Assembly (NCBI RefSeq): GCF_023343835.1
Contig: NC_064440.1
Location: 31,441,537-31,505,536, forward strand
Source of the DNA: Lagopus muta
Taxonomy: Eukaryota; Chordata; Aves; Galliformes; Phasianidae
Direction of reading: 5' to 3'
DNA: 64,000 nucleotides
Part shown: one piece after another, positions 1 to 12,314 of the stretch
Numbering within the stretch: the stretch's first letter is position 1
How the letters are laid out: each line of letters begins with the position of its first letter
The notes under the pieces: generated by a model
Databases searched by the model: none
Told to the model about the DNA's origin: nothing
Seen by the model: only the letters and a program-made list of their open reading frames with translations
Translations under genes and position numbers: made by a program

Positions 1-926
1 CTTAAGCCAAGTCCTGATGGTTTTATCAGAGAAAACCTTCACAACTTGTAACTCCCAGTTCTGACAGAGAGCAAAGTACCACAGCCGTCCACCCCAAAGG
101 CCCACATTAATATCTTACGTTTAAAATAACAGAAGGGAAGAAGGAGCGTTATGCTCTTATGTTTGTATAGCTCTGTTCCATTTGGGTTAGCAGTTCAACT
201 CGGACCCAACCTTTTTAGCTGACAGAAACTGCAGTACTTTGAATATCAGAAAATGTGCTTATCACCTGCATGTTCATTTTCTGCCTTTTCCATCCTCAAA
301 TGCTTTCTCAGCAAGTCTGAAAAGTCATGAATAAAATATAATTACTATATTCACAGGGCTTACATTTAAATTCAGGCTTTGGAGCAGCAAATATTAAAAG
401 CTGATGCAATTAACAGGGAAAACAGAAACTCACATAAGAACTCCCCGAACTCCATTTCACTCATGGCATGAATTTCCCTGTACAGCTGTCTAGGCATCAC
501 GGAGTGATATATCGCAGTCTGTCAGAATTGCAAGTTTTGAGTCATAAAGGTTGTCTCTGATCCAAATGCATCAACCATTTTGAATTCCGTGCAAAATTTC
601 TTTCCTGCCCCTAACCAGGTAGTCAGAGAAGCAAAAAAGTCAGTCTGTGCTCAATTGCCTTGCCGTGGATAACAGACATTTTAATCTAAATCACAATAGG
701 CAACTCACCAGAGCTCTGTATGCTGCTGGATAAATAAACAACCGAACAGAAGAGCACTAACTTATCCCTTGGACTGGTTATCAGTAACACACGTACCTGA
801 GAGCTACATTTCTTTTGCTGTGGTGGAGAGCCCCCCCATTGACCTTGCTAGACAGGCTCTGAATAGGAGCAAAGCCTGACAGTCCCAGGATGTTGTAGGT
901 ATCAGAAAAGAACCCCTCTTCTACCG
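1..926. other. Intergenic, nothing recognised
   Basis: AT-rich sequence with stop codons in all frames. I see no repeat family or exon here. Confidence 0.6.
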
Positions 927-1110
927 AATCATTAAGGTTGAAGAAGAGCACTAAGATCATTAGTCTGACCATCCATGCCTCAGTGCCACATCTCCTCAGT
1001 GCTTGAACACCTCCAGGGACAGTGTCTCCACCACTTCCCTGTGCACCCTATGCCAGTGTCTCACCACTTCTGAGAATGTTTCCTAGTATCCAATCTGAAC
1101 AGTTCCAGCC
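927..1110 (-). mobile_element. CR1 LINE 3' fragment
   Basis: Read on the minus strand this is the CR1 3' end: a truncated 'gatcttagtgctcttcttcaaccttaatg'-type tail, preceded by the 'gaagtggtggagacactgtccctggaggtg' block typical of avian CR1. It is old, with many substitutions, and non-coding. Confidence 0.75.
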
Positions 1111-3647
1111 TGTAGTTTTATTCACCTGCAGCTCCAAAGCCTTGTTTTCTCCTCCTTATAAGAAGTTAAAGTGGCTAAAATCAAACATGAAACACCAGCC
1201 TATTTCAAAAGAACTGAGGGAATTCAAAGCTCAGGGGCAACTGCACTCTGCAATAGCTCTTATGCCCTAGCGGCAACTTGAGAATCTTTTCTTCCCTCTA
1301 GGCTGAGCAGTAAAAACTCAGCTTCAGCATATCTTGTCTTTGTAATGTAGCTGACCGAGTTCTGCTACCATTTGAGTTGCCCAAGTGTCTTTCCCCTCTC
1401 ATCTTTCAGTTGCACCAAGATCACGGCAGAGGAAAAAGGAGTTAAAGCAAGAAGTTTTCTGGAAGAACTAAAATCCCAGCTCAGGCTGTACCTCATAGAG
1501 ACAAGGCAAGCGCTAGAACAGCCCTGAAAATTCAAGTTCCTGTCATTTTCAAGTGCCCCCTCAAGAAACTCCCTAGTAATGAAATTGTTCTTGGAGCTGC
1601 TGCAGGTTATTAAGAAACACCTCCGTAAGCAGAATCAGAACAACCTCTGCTGACTGTTTTATCTCAGTGGAGAATTTGTTGTGTGTGGGTCTTAATTAGC
1701 TTCTCCGTAATTCAGTCCTGACACAGCAGCATGCGAGGAGAGGTCTCCAGAGGCTGGAAGACTATTGCTGTTGCATGCTTAAAACAGCTGCCAAGGTTTA
1801 CAAGACTGAGAGCACTCAAAGCATCTAGACAACCAACCAAAATAGTACAGCAAATCATCAGTAAGTGCAGACCCAACATTACTTACACGTGTACCATAAT
1901 ACATGGGTACAGCTTGACACTTTCACACTAAATATGACCCAAGTAGAAACCACAGCCAGTCAGGATAAACAAAAAAACTAGTTTTGGCAGATCTGAGCTG
2001 ATAAAACAAAGATTTGAACTGAAGTACATGTTCTACTGGCAGGCTAGGGAACTGCTCTCCATTCCAGCTAATAACTTCATGCCCTGAAACAGAAGTATTA
2101 GGCAGAGTAACTCATTAAAATAAATATCATTGTGAAACACAGGGTTCGGAAACCCCACTTGACTCTCAGCATGTAGCACTATTGCTGGAAGGCTAATTTG
2201 GAGTTAAGGATAATGGCTAAGTGTGTGTATCATTGACAACTCTACCACACATAAGTGCTTAACTAAACTGTCTACGATAGATGAGGATCAAACACTGCTC
2301 ATCTACTTGGAAAAAGAAGATCATTATTTCCTCTCACATTTGTTCAGGGTGTTTGCATTCAGTTTTCATGTGAATATCCAGGCCTTTCATTATTCCAACA
2401 TTTACACATATATATGTATATAAACCTCAGCATGTTCAGTAAGTATTGAGAGTGTAAGAACTTTTAACATTTAAAACTTATGCTTTGGTTACCTCTAACC
2501 CAGAGATGTAAACATGCTGTTGTCATGTATCATCCACTGCTTTCATGGGGCACCTCCACTCACAAGCAGGCTGAAGATGATGATGTAAACAGCTGTATCA
2601 CTACAGCAGCATAGCTGAGGCAATTCCACTTTCCACACACCAAATGGTAGCTAATTTTTGCCAAACAATAGGTGTTTGGATAAGATAGCTAATTCTGCCT
2701 TGGATGTAAAGCCATTTGTAATTGCTTACCCTCTAAAGAATGATAAAATAATCAGTGCAATTAAGATTAATTATTCTCTCAGTGTGAAAAACATAGAGTG
2801 CCCCAGACCTTTCTATTACAGCCTAAGTGCACCAGAAATAAAAAACAACTCAATCTTTACTGGGGAAAAAATACCCCTTTTTTCTCCCCTCATATAGAAA
2901 AACAAAACAAAAGAAAAACCTAATTTTTTTCCAGAGCAGGCCTTCCATAACACCATTATTTAATCCTCAAGGTGACCTGATTTAGGCTGAAAGAACCAAT
3001 AGATTACCAGGAGGAAGGATTAAAAATAGCACAGAAATGGTATGTGCTGTTCTCTCCTGGGACTCACAAACATGAAGGACAAGGACGGAATCTTGCTGTC
3101 AGTTCAAGCAAAAAAGATTTAAAGAAGGAAGCACTGCTCTCTCCACTCTCCAAAGTACCAATTTGCAGATCTTGTGAACAGAGGGGTTTTGCTGTCTTTA
3201 GCAGAAACTCCAGCAGGATTTTTAATTAACTGGCAGATTTAAGAAAGTCACTTGTACAGTTTTGTTCAGGTGTGGGAGGGAATTAAACAGTTGAGAAAAC
3301 CTTCATGGTCTCAATTCTTCGTATTTCAGTCAGGGAACAAACAAAATCCCCAGGAAATCCCTCCCCTGAGAATCCTTTGTGTTGAAGCTTAGCGTTTGTT
3401 CCTTTTAGAACATCCAGCACCTAAGTAGCACATATCACATTTTAAATATACACTAGTGAGGTTTTTTACAGCCTTTTTTCATCATCCTAAGAGAGACAAC
3501 ACCCATCATGGCAAACATTTGTTGAAAGTCTCTTTAACAGAACCACTGACACTAGGGAGAAATGACTGTGATTTCAATGGTTTTGATTTCCAGCACACTT
3601 GCCTGTCTTCCACTGTCCGAAAGGGAGAAGACAGAATAGGAAAGATT
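1111..3647. other. Intergenic, nothing recognised
   Basis: Only short chance open frames of 60-80 codons, none with a recognisable protein or splice context. Confidence 0.6.
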
Positions 3648-3770
3648 ATCATAGAATGGTTTGGGCTGGAAAGGACCTTTAATACGATCTAGTTTCCACC
3701 CCCTGCTATAGGCAGGGACACCTCCCAGTAGACCAGATTGCTTAAGTCCTGACAATTATTCCAGCTCAGC
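3648..3770 (-). mobile_element. CR1 LINE 3' fragment
   Basis: TCATAGAATGGTTTGGGCTG and the following AAAGGACCTTTAA are the reverse of the standard CR1 3' terminus. The following bases (cacccctgctataggcaggg region) match the CR1 block just inside the end. The left edge is clear and the right edge is approximate. Confidence 0.85.
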
Positions 3771-6563
3771 CCTTCCTTAATGAGTTAGACTCCATCTCTC
3801 ATCTGTACACACCAAGGGTCTCCTGCATGTGCAGCAGGACCCCTGAAAGCCTGCTCCCCTCCAGAACAAGTGTGTTCTTACCACACTGCAAGCACCTTAC
3901 CAAGCACCCTATGGCACCCCACATCCGATAGCTAAATGTGCTCCCAACACACAGGTACCTGGGGATGGCACATTTGTGTATTCAAGCAGTGCTCTTCCCA
4001 CTCATCATTGGGCATGATTCAAAAAAAAATTAAAGAACAATTTGCACTTTCTGTAGCAACACCAACAAAACAGGAATTACAAAATGCTGCAAATTACATA
4101 CTTCCTCGTTTATGACTGCACTAAAAAGCTTTCTTTTGTGTGGAATGCATGAAAGGTTTATTTGCTTTTACTACTTTACTAGCTAGTATAAGCAACCAAG
4201 GAGAAGCTGGTCTTCCACAGCAGGAAATTCCTTCTTTTTTCAATATCTTTCAGAGAAAAAAAAAAAAAGCCAACATCCAAAAACACCAAAACCAGACATA
4301 ACTTCCCCAGGGATTAAATGAGCCTTTGGATATGTATGCACTGTTCCCTGCTGTTCACATACGTCTAGGAGGATAACTCAGACCTTAGAGAGGGGTTTTA
4401 ACCATGCTTGGACCAGACTTAGCAAATAAGAAGTGTGCAAGTTCATAGTGAAACCTGTTCCCAGATCTAATTCTCCTGATAGCAGGGTTTGATTCTCGTC
4501 TCTTTCACAGCAGTAATTCCACAAAAGCCACTTTGCCCTACTGATTCATGAAAGGACTCAGAGACTTCAGACCAGGTTTCCAAACAGACCAATATAAATC
4601 CTGCAGGCTGCCCTCATGTATACACTGAGCAGGGGAATACTCTGCTAATTATGAGAAAGCTGGATAAGTAAAAGCAGATGACAGTTAAGCTATTAAGGAA
4701 ATTATATTTGCATGAGGCTTTTCATTTGTTTGTGGAAATTCACAGCTAGGTAAATCCCAGATCAGATCTTTTAATACAGACAGATAAGCACGTAAGGAAT
4801 AGGAAAGACAAGCCCAAAGGACTGCCATCACAGTATTTCCATCCTGTTTTCTTCTCCCCTATTTGCTGAAATACTCCACATTAGAAAAAAAGCACTGCAC
4901 AAAACAGAACCCTTCCAAACTACCACTTCTTCCAATTGTTGCTTAAGCCTCATCCAAACATCTTTTTAGAAATAAAATCTGTGCAACAGCTTAACCTCTT
5001 TGCACACTGCAGATAAAATACACGCACCTCTCACTTTATTTTTATATATCATTGCCACCTTAGCATTAAAAACACAGCATTTCACCGCATGCTCAGCAAG
5101 AAAAATTACGTATGCACTGAGGAGGAAAAAAAAGATCTAATAACAGACATGCAGCGAGGCAAGCTGTGAGTAGGGCCCAGCTGTTAGAGTCCCCAGCTAC
5201 CCACACCACCCCTCCCCAGGGCAGAGCTTTGGCTCGTCTCTTAAGGAGCAGGTCATATGCCTGCAGTAGGGACAGAAAAGCTGAGCTGAATGGTGGTAAC
5301 ACCACTGTACAGTGAGAAAGATCCTTGACTCATTAGACCTCAAGGCTGCTTAGAGATTACAACTACTCAAAATAGGACAAACATCATTACAATCTGGTTG
5401 CCAGGATTATAAGTACTTATGAATTGCCATCAAGCCCCAACCAAAGATCATCCCTGTTGCCTCTTGGCACCTGTGTATTTGCACAAGCAGCTTTGGAAGA
5501 GCAGGATCAGACTTCTCACACAGCCTTTCCTTTGTTTTAGTTCTAAGAGGCAATAGCTACTGTGATTTTTGGATTTCTTTGTTTTGTTTTACTTAAAACA
5601 CGCAGAAGCACAAATAAATGGCCCCACTGGCTAGTAGTTTTCCTCTTTCCTAAGGAACTCTGAGACTAATATGTCACATTCAGACAAGAGAGAGTTGGGC
5701 TGCAGGCTTTTTCAGTGCACAGAAAATGACTCTTACTTCTGGGAGTCTGTTAAGAAGGCAGCCTGCCTCTTTCTATTTCTCTCCTCATTTTATTGTTTCC
5801 AAACACTCAAACAAGCAATTAGCTCGATGGGCTACTGCTGTTTGGAAGGCATGAAGCATGAGCTCTTCAGTTGCAGAGTGATGGACCTGAAAGCTCCAAT
5901 AAATACAACAAGGGAAAAGGGTACTATTGCACCATCGACAGCCCCTTCCCGAGGTCTTTCTGTAGCTCAAGCCTCTTCATCTCGGAAAAGCTGACAAACA
6001 GAACCCTGGTGGCAAGCCTCTTCTACACAGATAAGTATTTCTAACCACAGTAAAACTACACTGCACAAGACTTTATTGCCTCCAGCACCACGTCTGCCTC
6101 AGTATTTTTGTATTAATTTTAACCAGTTAGCTAAGAGGTTTTCAAAGCTTATTTTTTTTAAGAAATATATATTTCTTAAGACTTCATCACTGCTATTAGA
6201 TAAATTACTGTTGCCAGACTGCCACACTGCTTCAGGGCTCTCTTATCATTTGCAGTGGCCTGAGAGCCAGCCCTTGCTTACTGTCACTCTCCTCAGGACT
6301 CTTTAGGACCAAGAATTTCTTGGTTTTACAGTGACAACACAGATGCACACGTTACTGTCCTCCTTTTAAACGCTATTTGGAAAAGCAAGAACATTTATAA
6401 CAATATCATCCCTTTGGTTCCAAGGATCTCAAGAACAAACGCAACTTACCGACATGGTGATGCTATCCTAAAACAGCAAGGATGAAACACCACATGGTGT
6501 CATAGGGAGGTGTTTTCTTTCATTAAATTGATATAGATACCTGATATAAATATATTCCTGGGG

Positions 6564-6579
6564 AAAAAAAAAAAAAAAA
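6564..6579. repeat. A16 homopolymer
   Basis: Sixteen A in a row. Equal-length runs occur at 15447-15462 (T), 36555-36570, 53734-53749 and 63468-63483. Confidence 0.9.
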
Positions 6580-8977
6580 GCTCAAAGACCTTTAGTCTAC
6601 CAAAGAAATAATCAGGTTCTTACTTACATACTTTTTCTAGAGAAAAATGTAAGCAAACTGCAGCATTTTGTATTTATAGCTCTCAGGAATTTAGCAATGA
6701 GGTATATCTCAAATAAACAACTTAATCATCTTGGAGCTTAAAAATGAGGGAGGTTCCAATTTTTCCAGGAAAATTTTCAACCCTTAAAACCAAGTTTTGC
6801 TGCAAAAAAATTCATAAGAGAAGATGCCAAGTTACTCCTCAGGATCCCCCAGTCTGCTTTAATCCTTCTTAAACTGAAATATCTGCATGTGAGTACCTCT
6901 GCCATCCACACAAACGTCCAATACCTCCCACCCCAGTTCCTGGATGGACTGATGGAAGAGAATACCACTCTGAAAAGAGATCACTCAGAGTCCTTATTAA
7001 GTAAATTAACACAACAAAGCATTTGGCCAGTTTAGCTAATAGGAAAGCCATACTTATGAAGTGAAAAAGAATGAGTCTATTGCATCTATTTGGTGACAGG
7101 TCACAGAGAATTCAATTTCAGTAACAGCAACTTCAGACATAGATTAAGAGAGTTCCCTAGCCTTTATGTTTGCAGCAAAGAACATAGAGAGAATTGATTA
7201 ATCTTCATCAAACAGTAGTGATTATAGCAAACAAAAGAGTAGGTGCCCACAATTTTAAAGCTGATTGTTTCCATAGCCTTATTATAATTGTGTTATTCTT
7301 AATTTCATTATTTTTTTCACATTATGTCAAGCTCTAAGAAGAATATCTTAAAGTACTTATTTTTGCAAGCTTGAAAGAAAATCTTTTCTTCTCCCCCCTG
7401 CATTTGCAGAACAAGTGTTTGAGTGCCTAAGTGCATAAGATGAGAGAATGTTTTATCGAGAATGACTGTGGGATTGCATCTGCCATCATCCACAAACTTC
7501 AAATTTGCAGTTGCTGGAGTTGGTTCATCCCAAGGCATCTTGCATATTTTCCGGCCAGTTAGATTTAGCAGTGCACTTTTAATGTGAAAAACACTGACAG
7601 CTTTGCTGTTGACATTCACCTTTGTTATTCTGACACAGCACTAACCAAACTGGTTATATAGACCATACCTTCCCTTCTTCACTAGTGGATCAAAAGAAGA
7701 CTAAAGGTACTTCACCACTGATAAGCTCAGCTTTGCTCCTCATACCTTACTTAAGTCTGAGAGCCGTATGAGCAGCAGTCCCACAAATATAACTGTTTAC
7801 TTGTACAAGTTTAGTACCTTATAGTTCCTGGCATGTCTCTGTGCAAGGTTCTGTTCCTCTCAAACATGCCAATGTACAGCTGTTGAGCCAAGGATACTCT
7901 GCTCTAACTCAATTGCTTTGTGTTCACATACGCCTCTTCATCATACGCCATTCTTAAGAACAAACACATACATAAATAACAGATGAGTTCTGCAGCACTC
8001 AGCCTAGCTTTAGCAATGCTTATCTTTGATCCACTACTTACAAAGTGTTTATTTCACTACAGAGTCAAGAAAGAGTATACTGAAGGTCATTAGCAACACA
8101 TTTCTGAAGTTCAAGTATCTCATCACCGCGAGCAGCAGCTACACAGCAATCACAGGGCGATGCAATTATCAGTAACATTCGTAAGAACAAAACTGGACCT
8201 TTAATCCCTTCTCAAACAGAAGGAAGAAGAGTCTGATTATCTTAGAATTCATAGAAAAACCTCAACTATCTCTGGAAATTGTTACCTCTCAAAAGGTGAT
8301 TCAGACAAGCATAGAAGTTTTCTTAGCAATTCCAGAGATCACTCTGAATCTTGCAGAATCTAATCCTAAAGCTATATCACAGAGCAAAAGCTAGGAGACT
8401 TCTTATAGAAATCCTAATTGGCACCTGTAGAGATGCAGTAACAAGCCACACTTGGTTCATATCTCTGGTTTTTACAATCCTCCTGATGGCTTTTCCAATG
8501 AGTTTGCCACATTTTCAAGAAGCGCCACAACGGTAAGCCCCATCCGTTTTAGGTTAACAGAATTCAGGCCAATACAACGGGGCTGCCTTGAGTGGCACAG
8601 ATAAAACTTGTTCTCTTACATTAAATGTTCTCCCTTATATTAACTTACCTTCTACATTCCATGCAGAAAAGCGAACAGATACATTTTCTTCTATATAATT
8701 TCATCTTTTTCTACTGAAGCAATAAACTACTATAAGGTTACCTGCTCCTCAAAATAGCAGGGAACAAGCAGTAAAATGCAACTCTTCAAGGTTTTGTTTC
8801 ATTAGTAATAAAGATCAGTAGTCTCAGTTAATGAAAATGCATATTAAACTTAAGTTTCATTCAAACACAATACTCCAGTCACAAGAAACTAAACTTATGT
8901 CTGAACACATCATCTATTCAGCGTATACTGTTACCATAAAGGCTAAACTATGCCCCCAGTCTGGCTGTCATACAGAC

Positions 8978-9032
8978 AGTAACTGTTAAACATAAGCAGT
9001 TATGTTTAAACTGCATATGTTTAACAGTTACT
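8978..9032. repeat. 55-bp near-perfect hairpin
   Basis: A perfect 17-bp inverted repeat (AGTAACTGTTAAACATA at 8978-8994 and its complement at 9016-9032). One mismatch is followed by six more paired bases, leaving a 7-base loop (9002-9008). The total is 23 paired positions. It is AT-rich and intergenic, 16 kb beyond NUP35. It could be a palindromic transposon remnant or a small-RNA precursor; the sequence alone does not decide. Confidence 0.85.
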
Positions 9033-12000
9033 CTGTGATGTCAATATTTTTGTTGTATTGCCCTTTAGCAGACCACTACTTTAAAACTAAGCTAAGTGAA
9101 AACCACACAGCATAATAAGCAACATTCTTTATAATCCATAATATTACCCTGAAGTACTTCTGGAAATTAAAAACATTTACCTCAAGTATTTTCTTAATCA
9201 GAGACTATGTTTGTGAAGCATGGATTCTCAACTTACCTACAATATTATTTTGCTCCCTTTGAGCAGACCAACAAAAAAAGATTGTTTCAGTGCTCTGATC
9301 CTGGGCTACAGGCAAGCGTAATGAAGAGCTACTGGGCAGTATTTTAATATGGTTAAGAACAACAGCTACAGTTGTTTGACCTGTTTCCTTGCTGCTCAGT
9401 ACAGTTCAGACTTTATTCATGAAGTAGGTTAGGTCACCTTTTCTTTCAGATTAAGAAAAGCTTAGAGAACAATCTGTGGGCTTCCATTAAGGTTTTACAT
9501 CACTAGCGTCCCTAGTCATGCCCAAAAGCTTTTCCCAAATACAGACACACTTACAGGGACATAAGACCTTTAGCTCTCATGGATTTATCTATTTGGCTAG
9601 TCAACTGTTAACACCATACGGCAGTCAATGACATCAGAGAGTTCTGAAAATCTTTAAATGTAAAGAAAAAAAAATGTAAAACAAACCTCATTGTGCTAGA
9701 TGCATCAAGATGCACTGAACACTTCAAATTCTTTCCTAATATAGTCCATCAAACTTCTACTCTAGCTGCTAGGTTTCTCCTGAAAACAAAGGTTTTACTT
9801 AGGGCTTGCCCTGTCACAAAAAATTGACCCATAAAATAGCAACAATTAAAATGAAAAGTAAAATAATGAACCTACATCTTGCCATCATCTCTCACACCTT
9901 GTGATAACTGACCTCCCCAGTTACCGAGTACAACTCCCCAGCACAGCAATTTCTCTTCCCTCGTCTACATGAAGATGACATGCATATTATGCATGTACAT
10001 ATGCACGTAAATTATAATGGTTAAGCTATTTTAACTGCTTTACCTGCTTCAAATGGACAGATACTCTACTAAGTACGCATATTCTCCATCCACGCAAGCA
10101 ATGTGTTTATCTGGCCTGGAATCAACTACAAACAACTTGAAGTCATTGTCAAGTAAGAGATCGCAAAAAGCAAGAGAAGAATTGAGGATTGGAGGCTCAT
10201 TTCACCAGCATGTAAACAGGTTCACATTATAGTAGATGGATAGAAGTTTGCTGGATTATTTAAAATTTAAAAAAACCTAAAATTAAAATCTTAAAAAAAA
10301 ATTGCTTACATCCAGGAAGAGAGACAGAGTTTCTTGCAGATACACAGACGAAACAGAGAGGTGGCTGTTATTACCAGAATGGAGACACATACTTTCCACA
10401 TTCTGCATGTGAAAGTGTTTGTTAACATATGCTGGGTAGTAGCTGTCAATTCTGTATGCTTTCAGACTAAGAACTTACCTTTTGAGATCACGTTCACTAC
10501 TGCACCACCACCACCGACTGCCACTTATCCAAATGGTAATTGTTGACAAGAGCCATTTTAAGCTGTCACACGTGCTAATAAATAACCATGAACTCTGCAG
10601 GTATTTGGAAAAGAACAAAGCTATGGAAGAAGCTCAGCTGTGTAAGAGAGAATCATTTGTTTCTAAGAACAGAGCAGTACTCTTACTGAAAGCACTGCCA
10701 GCCCACCAACACAGTGGGACAATTACATACTGCGGTGAAAGCGAGGAGTTCAAAGTTGCTATCGGGCTCTCAAGGACAACTGGAACTCTGCTGATGCAAC
10801 TTTCTTAGCTTTAAAGCGTTCTGAAAAACTGACCTACAGGAGTTCTTGAAGCAGCTACCGGTACCAAAAACTCCTATCCTTTTTTTTATTGTTTGCTGCT
10901 GCCAAGGACTGCATCAACTCTCAAAATACAAGCGCTGCTCAGGATGTCCTTCAGTGTAAAAATAACCAATTGTCATTAGTAACAAGAACCCATATTATTC
11001 ACAGTAATTTTCATTTTGATGTTTTTAAACTGGGAAGCATTACCTTCCTAAAACCCCCATCCTCATTTTTGCAGTCGCTTTATAACTATTTGTTAAAGCT
11101 CTCAGTAGTTCCAACTCATGAAAATACAGGAATAGTTTTCATTTTCAGAACCAGCATCAGTTTGCTACACCTCCGGTTCAAATCCAAGCATTTAGTAGGC
11201 TTGTTTCCTTTGCTGCTTGGCTTAGCACATGTAATAAGAATTATGCCTTTCACAGCCATGCCAACTTGAATACATTAAATGCAAGAATAACAGAGTCAGC
11301 ATTATATCAAGATAGACAGCACTGCAGAAAATAATCTAATGCATTCTTACCCAGGTGGCACTCCAATTTCCAATGTTAGAACTAATGAACCATGAAAAGC
11401 TAATGATGAAATAGAGTTTACTTCTACATCCTAAGTTTGCTTAGTTTAAGCTGTTACTGAATGCATTTTCTGAAGTAGTAACTTGAAAACAAAGCCCACT
11501 CCATTCAGATTAGGTGCTGTCATATTGCTTAAGCAACAGAATTAAAACAAGTTTCCATCTTCGACATTTCAAATTCAGATAAGAAAAAACACACCTTGAG
11601 TTTCAACATAAAATATCTTTTCTAAGCCTTACTACATATCACTATCGAGTCTCTGCTCTGTGTACATTGCTTTGCATACTTTCATGTGGTAAAACCACAA
11701 AACAGGTGCACTAGGCATATGGATGCATGTAGGCATACACAGGCTCTGCACTGTATGACTAATACATAGTCACATTAGCACAGTAAGCATAAATACAAGT
11801 AATTTTTAATGCATTTTCCTGTGAACCAAATAATTATATTTTCATAGCATTTCTGATTTTGAACATTTTACTATTCTGTAAGGCATCAATGCATCACCTA
11901 AGCTTCACGCTCCTCGCAAAGCCTGCACCTGAGTCAATGGTATTTTATTACATGGTTTAGATGGAACGTATCCTGAAATAACAGGGATTTCTTAAGAACT

Positions 12001-12251
12001 TCCATATTTTTCCATGAATTAGAACATATCCTCACGCTGAGAGAGAATGAACCCTAACTAATCATAGCCAAGAAACCAAGATGGATTTCAAACTGCCCTG
12101 TAGTTTAAACGGGAATAAATCCTTCAGCAGTACTCACCAGCTCATTTCAATAGCATTAAGGTATATCATACCCCAAGATTTTACTTATCAATATGAGAAA
12201 ATATCAGTAGAAGATGCTTGATTTAAACACCATTTTAAAGGATAGGCATTC

Positions 12252-12314
12252 AGTGGAAACAGCCAAAACAGTGGTGGGTGCCAAGTGGAAACAACCAAAA
12301 CATGCTGGGTGCCC
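12252..12314. repeat. Imperfect tandem duplication, about 32 bp x 2
   Basis: Two adjacent copies both begin AGTGGAAACA and end GGGTGCC, with four or so differences and a one-base length difference. Confidence 0.75.

Noticed and set aside
5671-5994. 107-codon plus-strand open frame
   Set aside because: No recognisable domain, and an overlapping open frame on the other strand suggests a chance lack of stops.
10889-11269. 126-codon plus-strand open frame
   Set aside because: AT-rich, with no motif, no splice context and no homologue I can recall. Its length is possible by chance in 24 kb.
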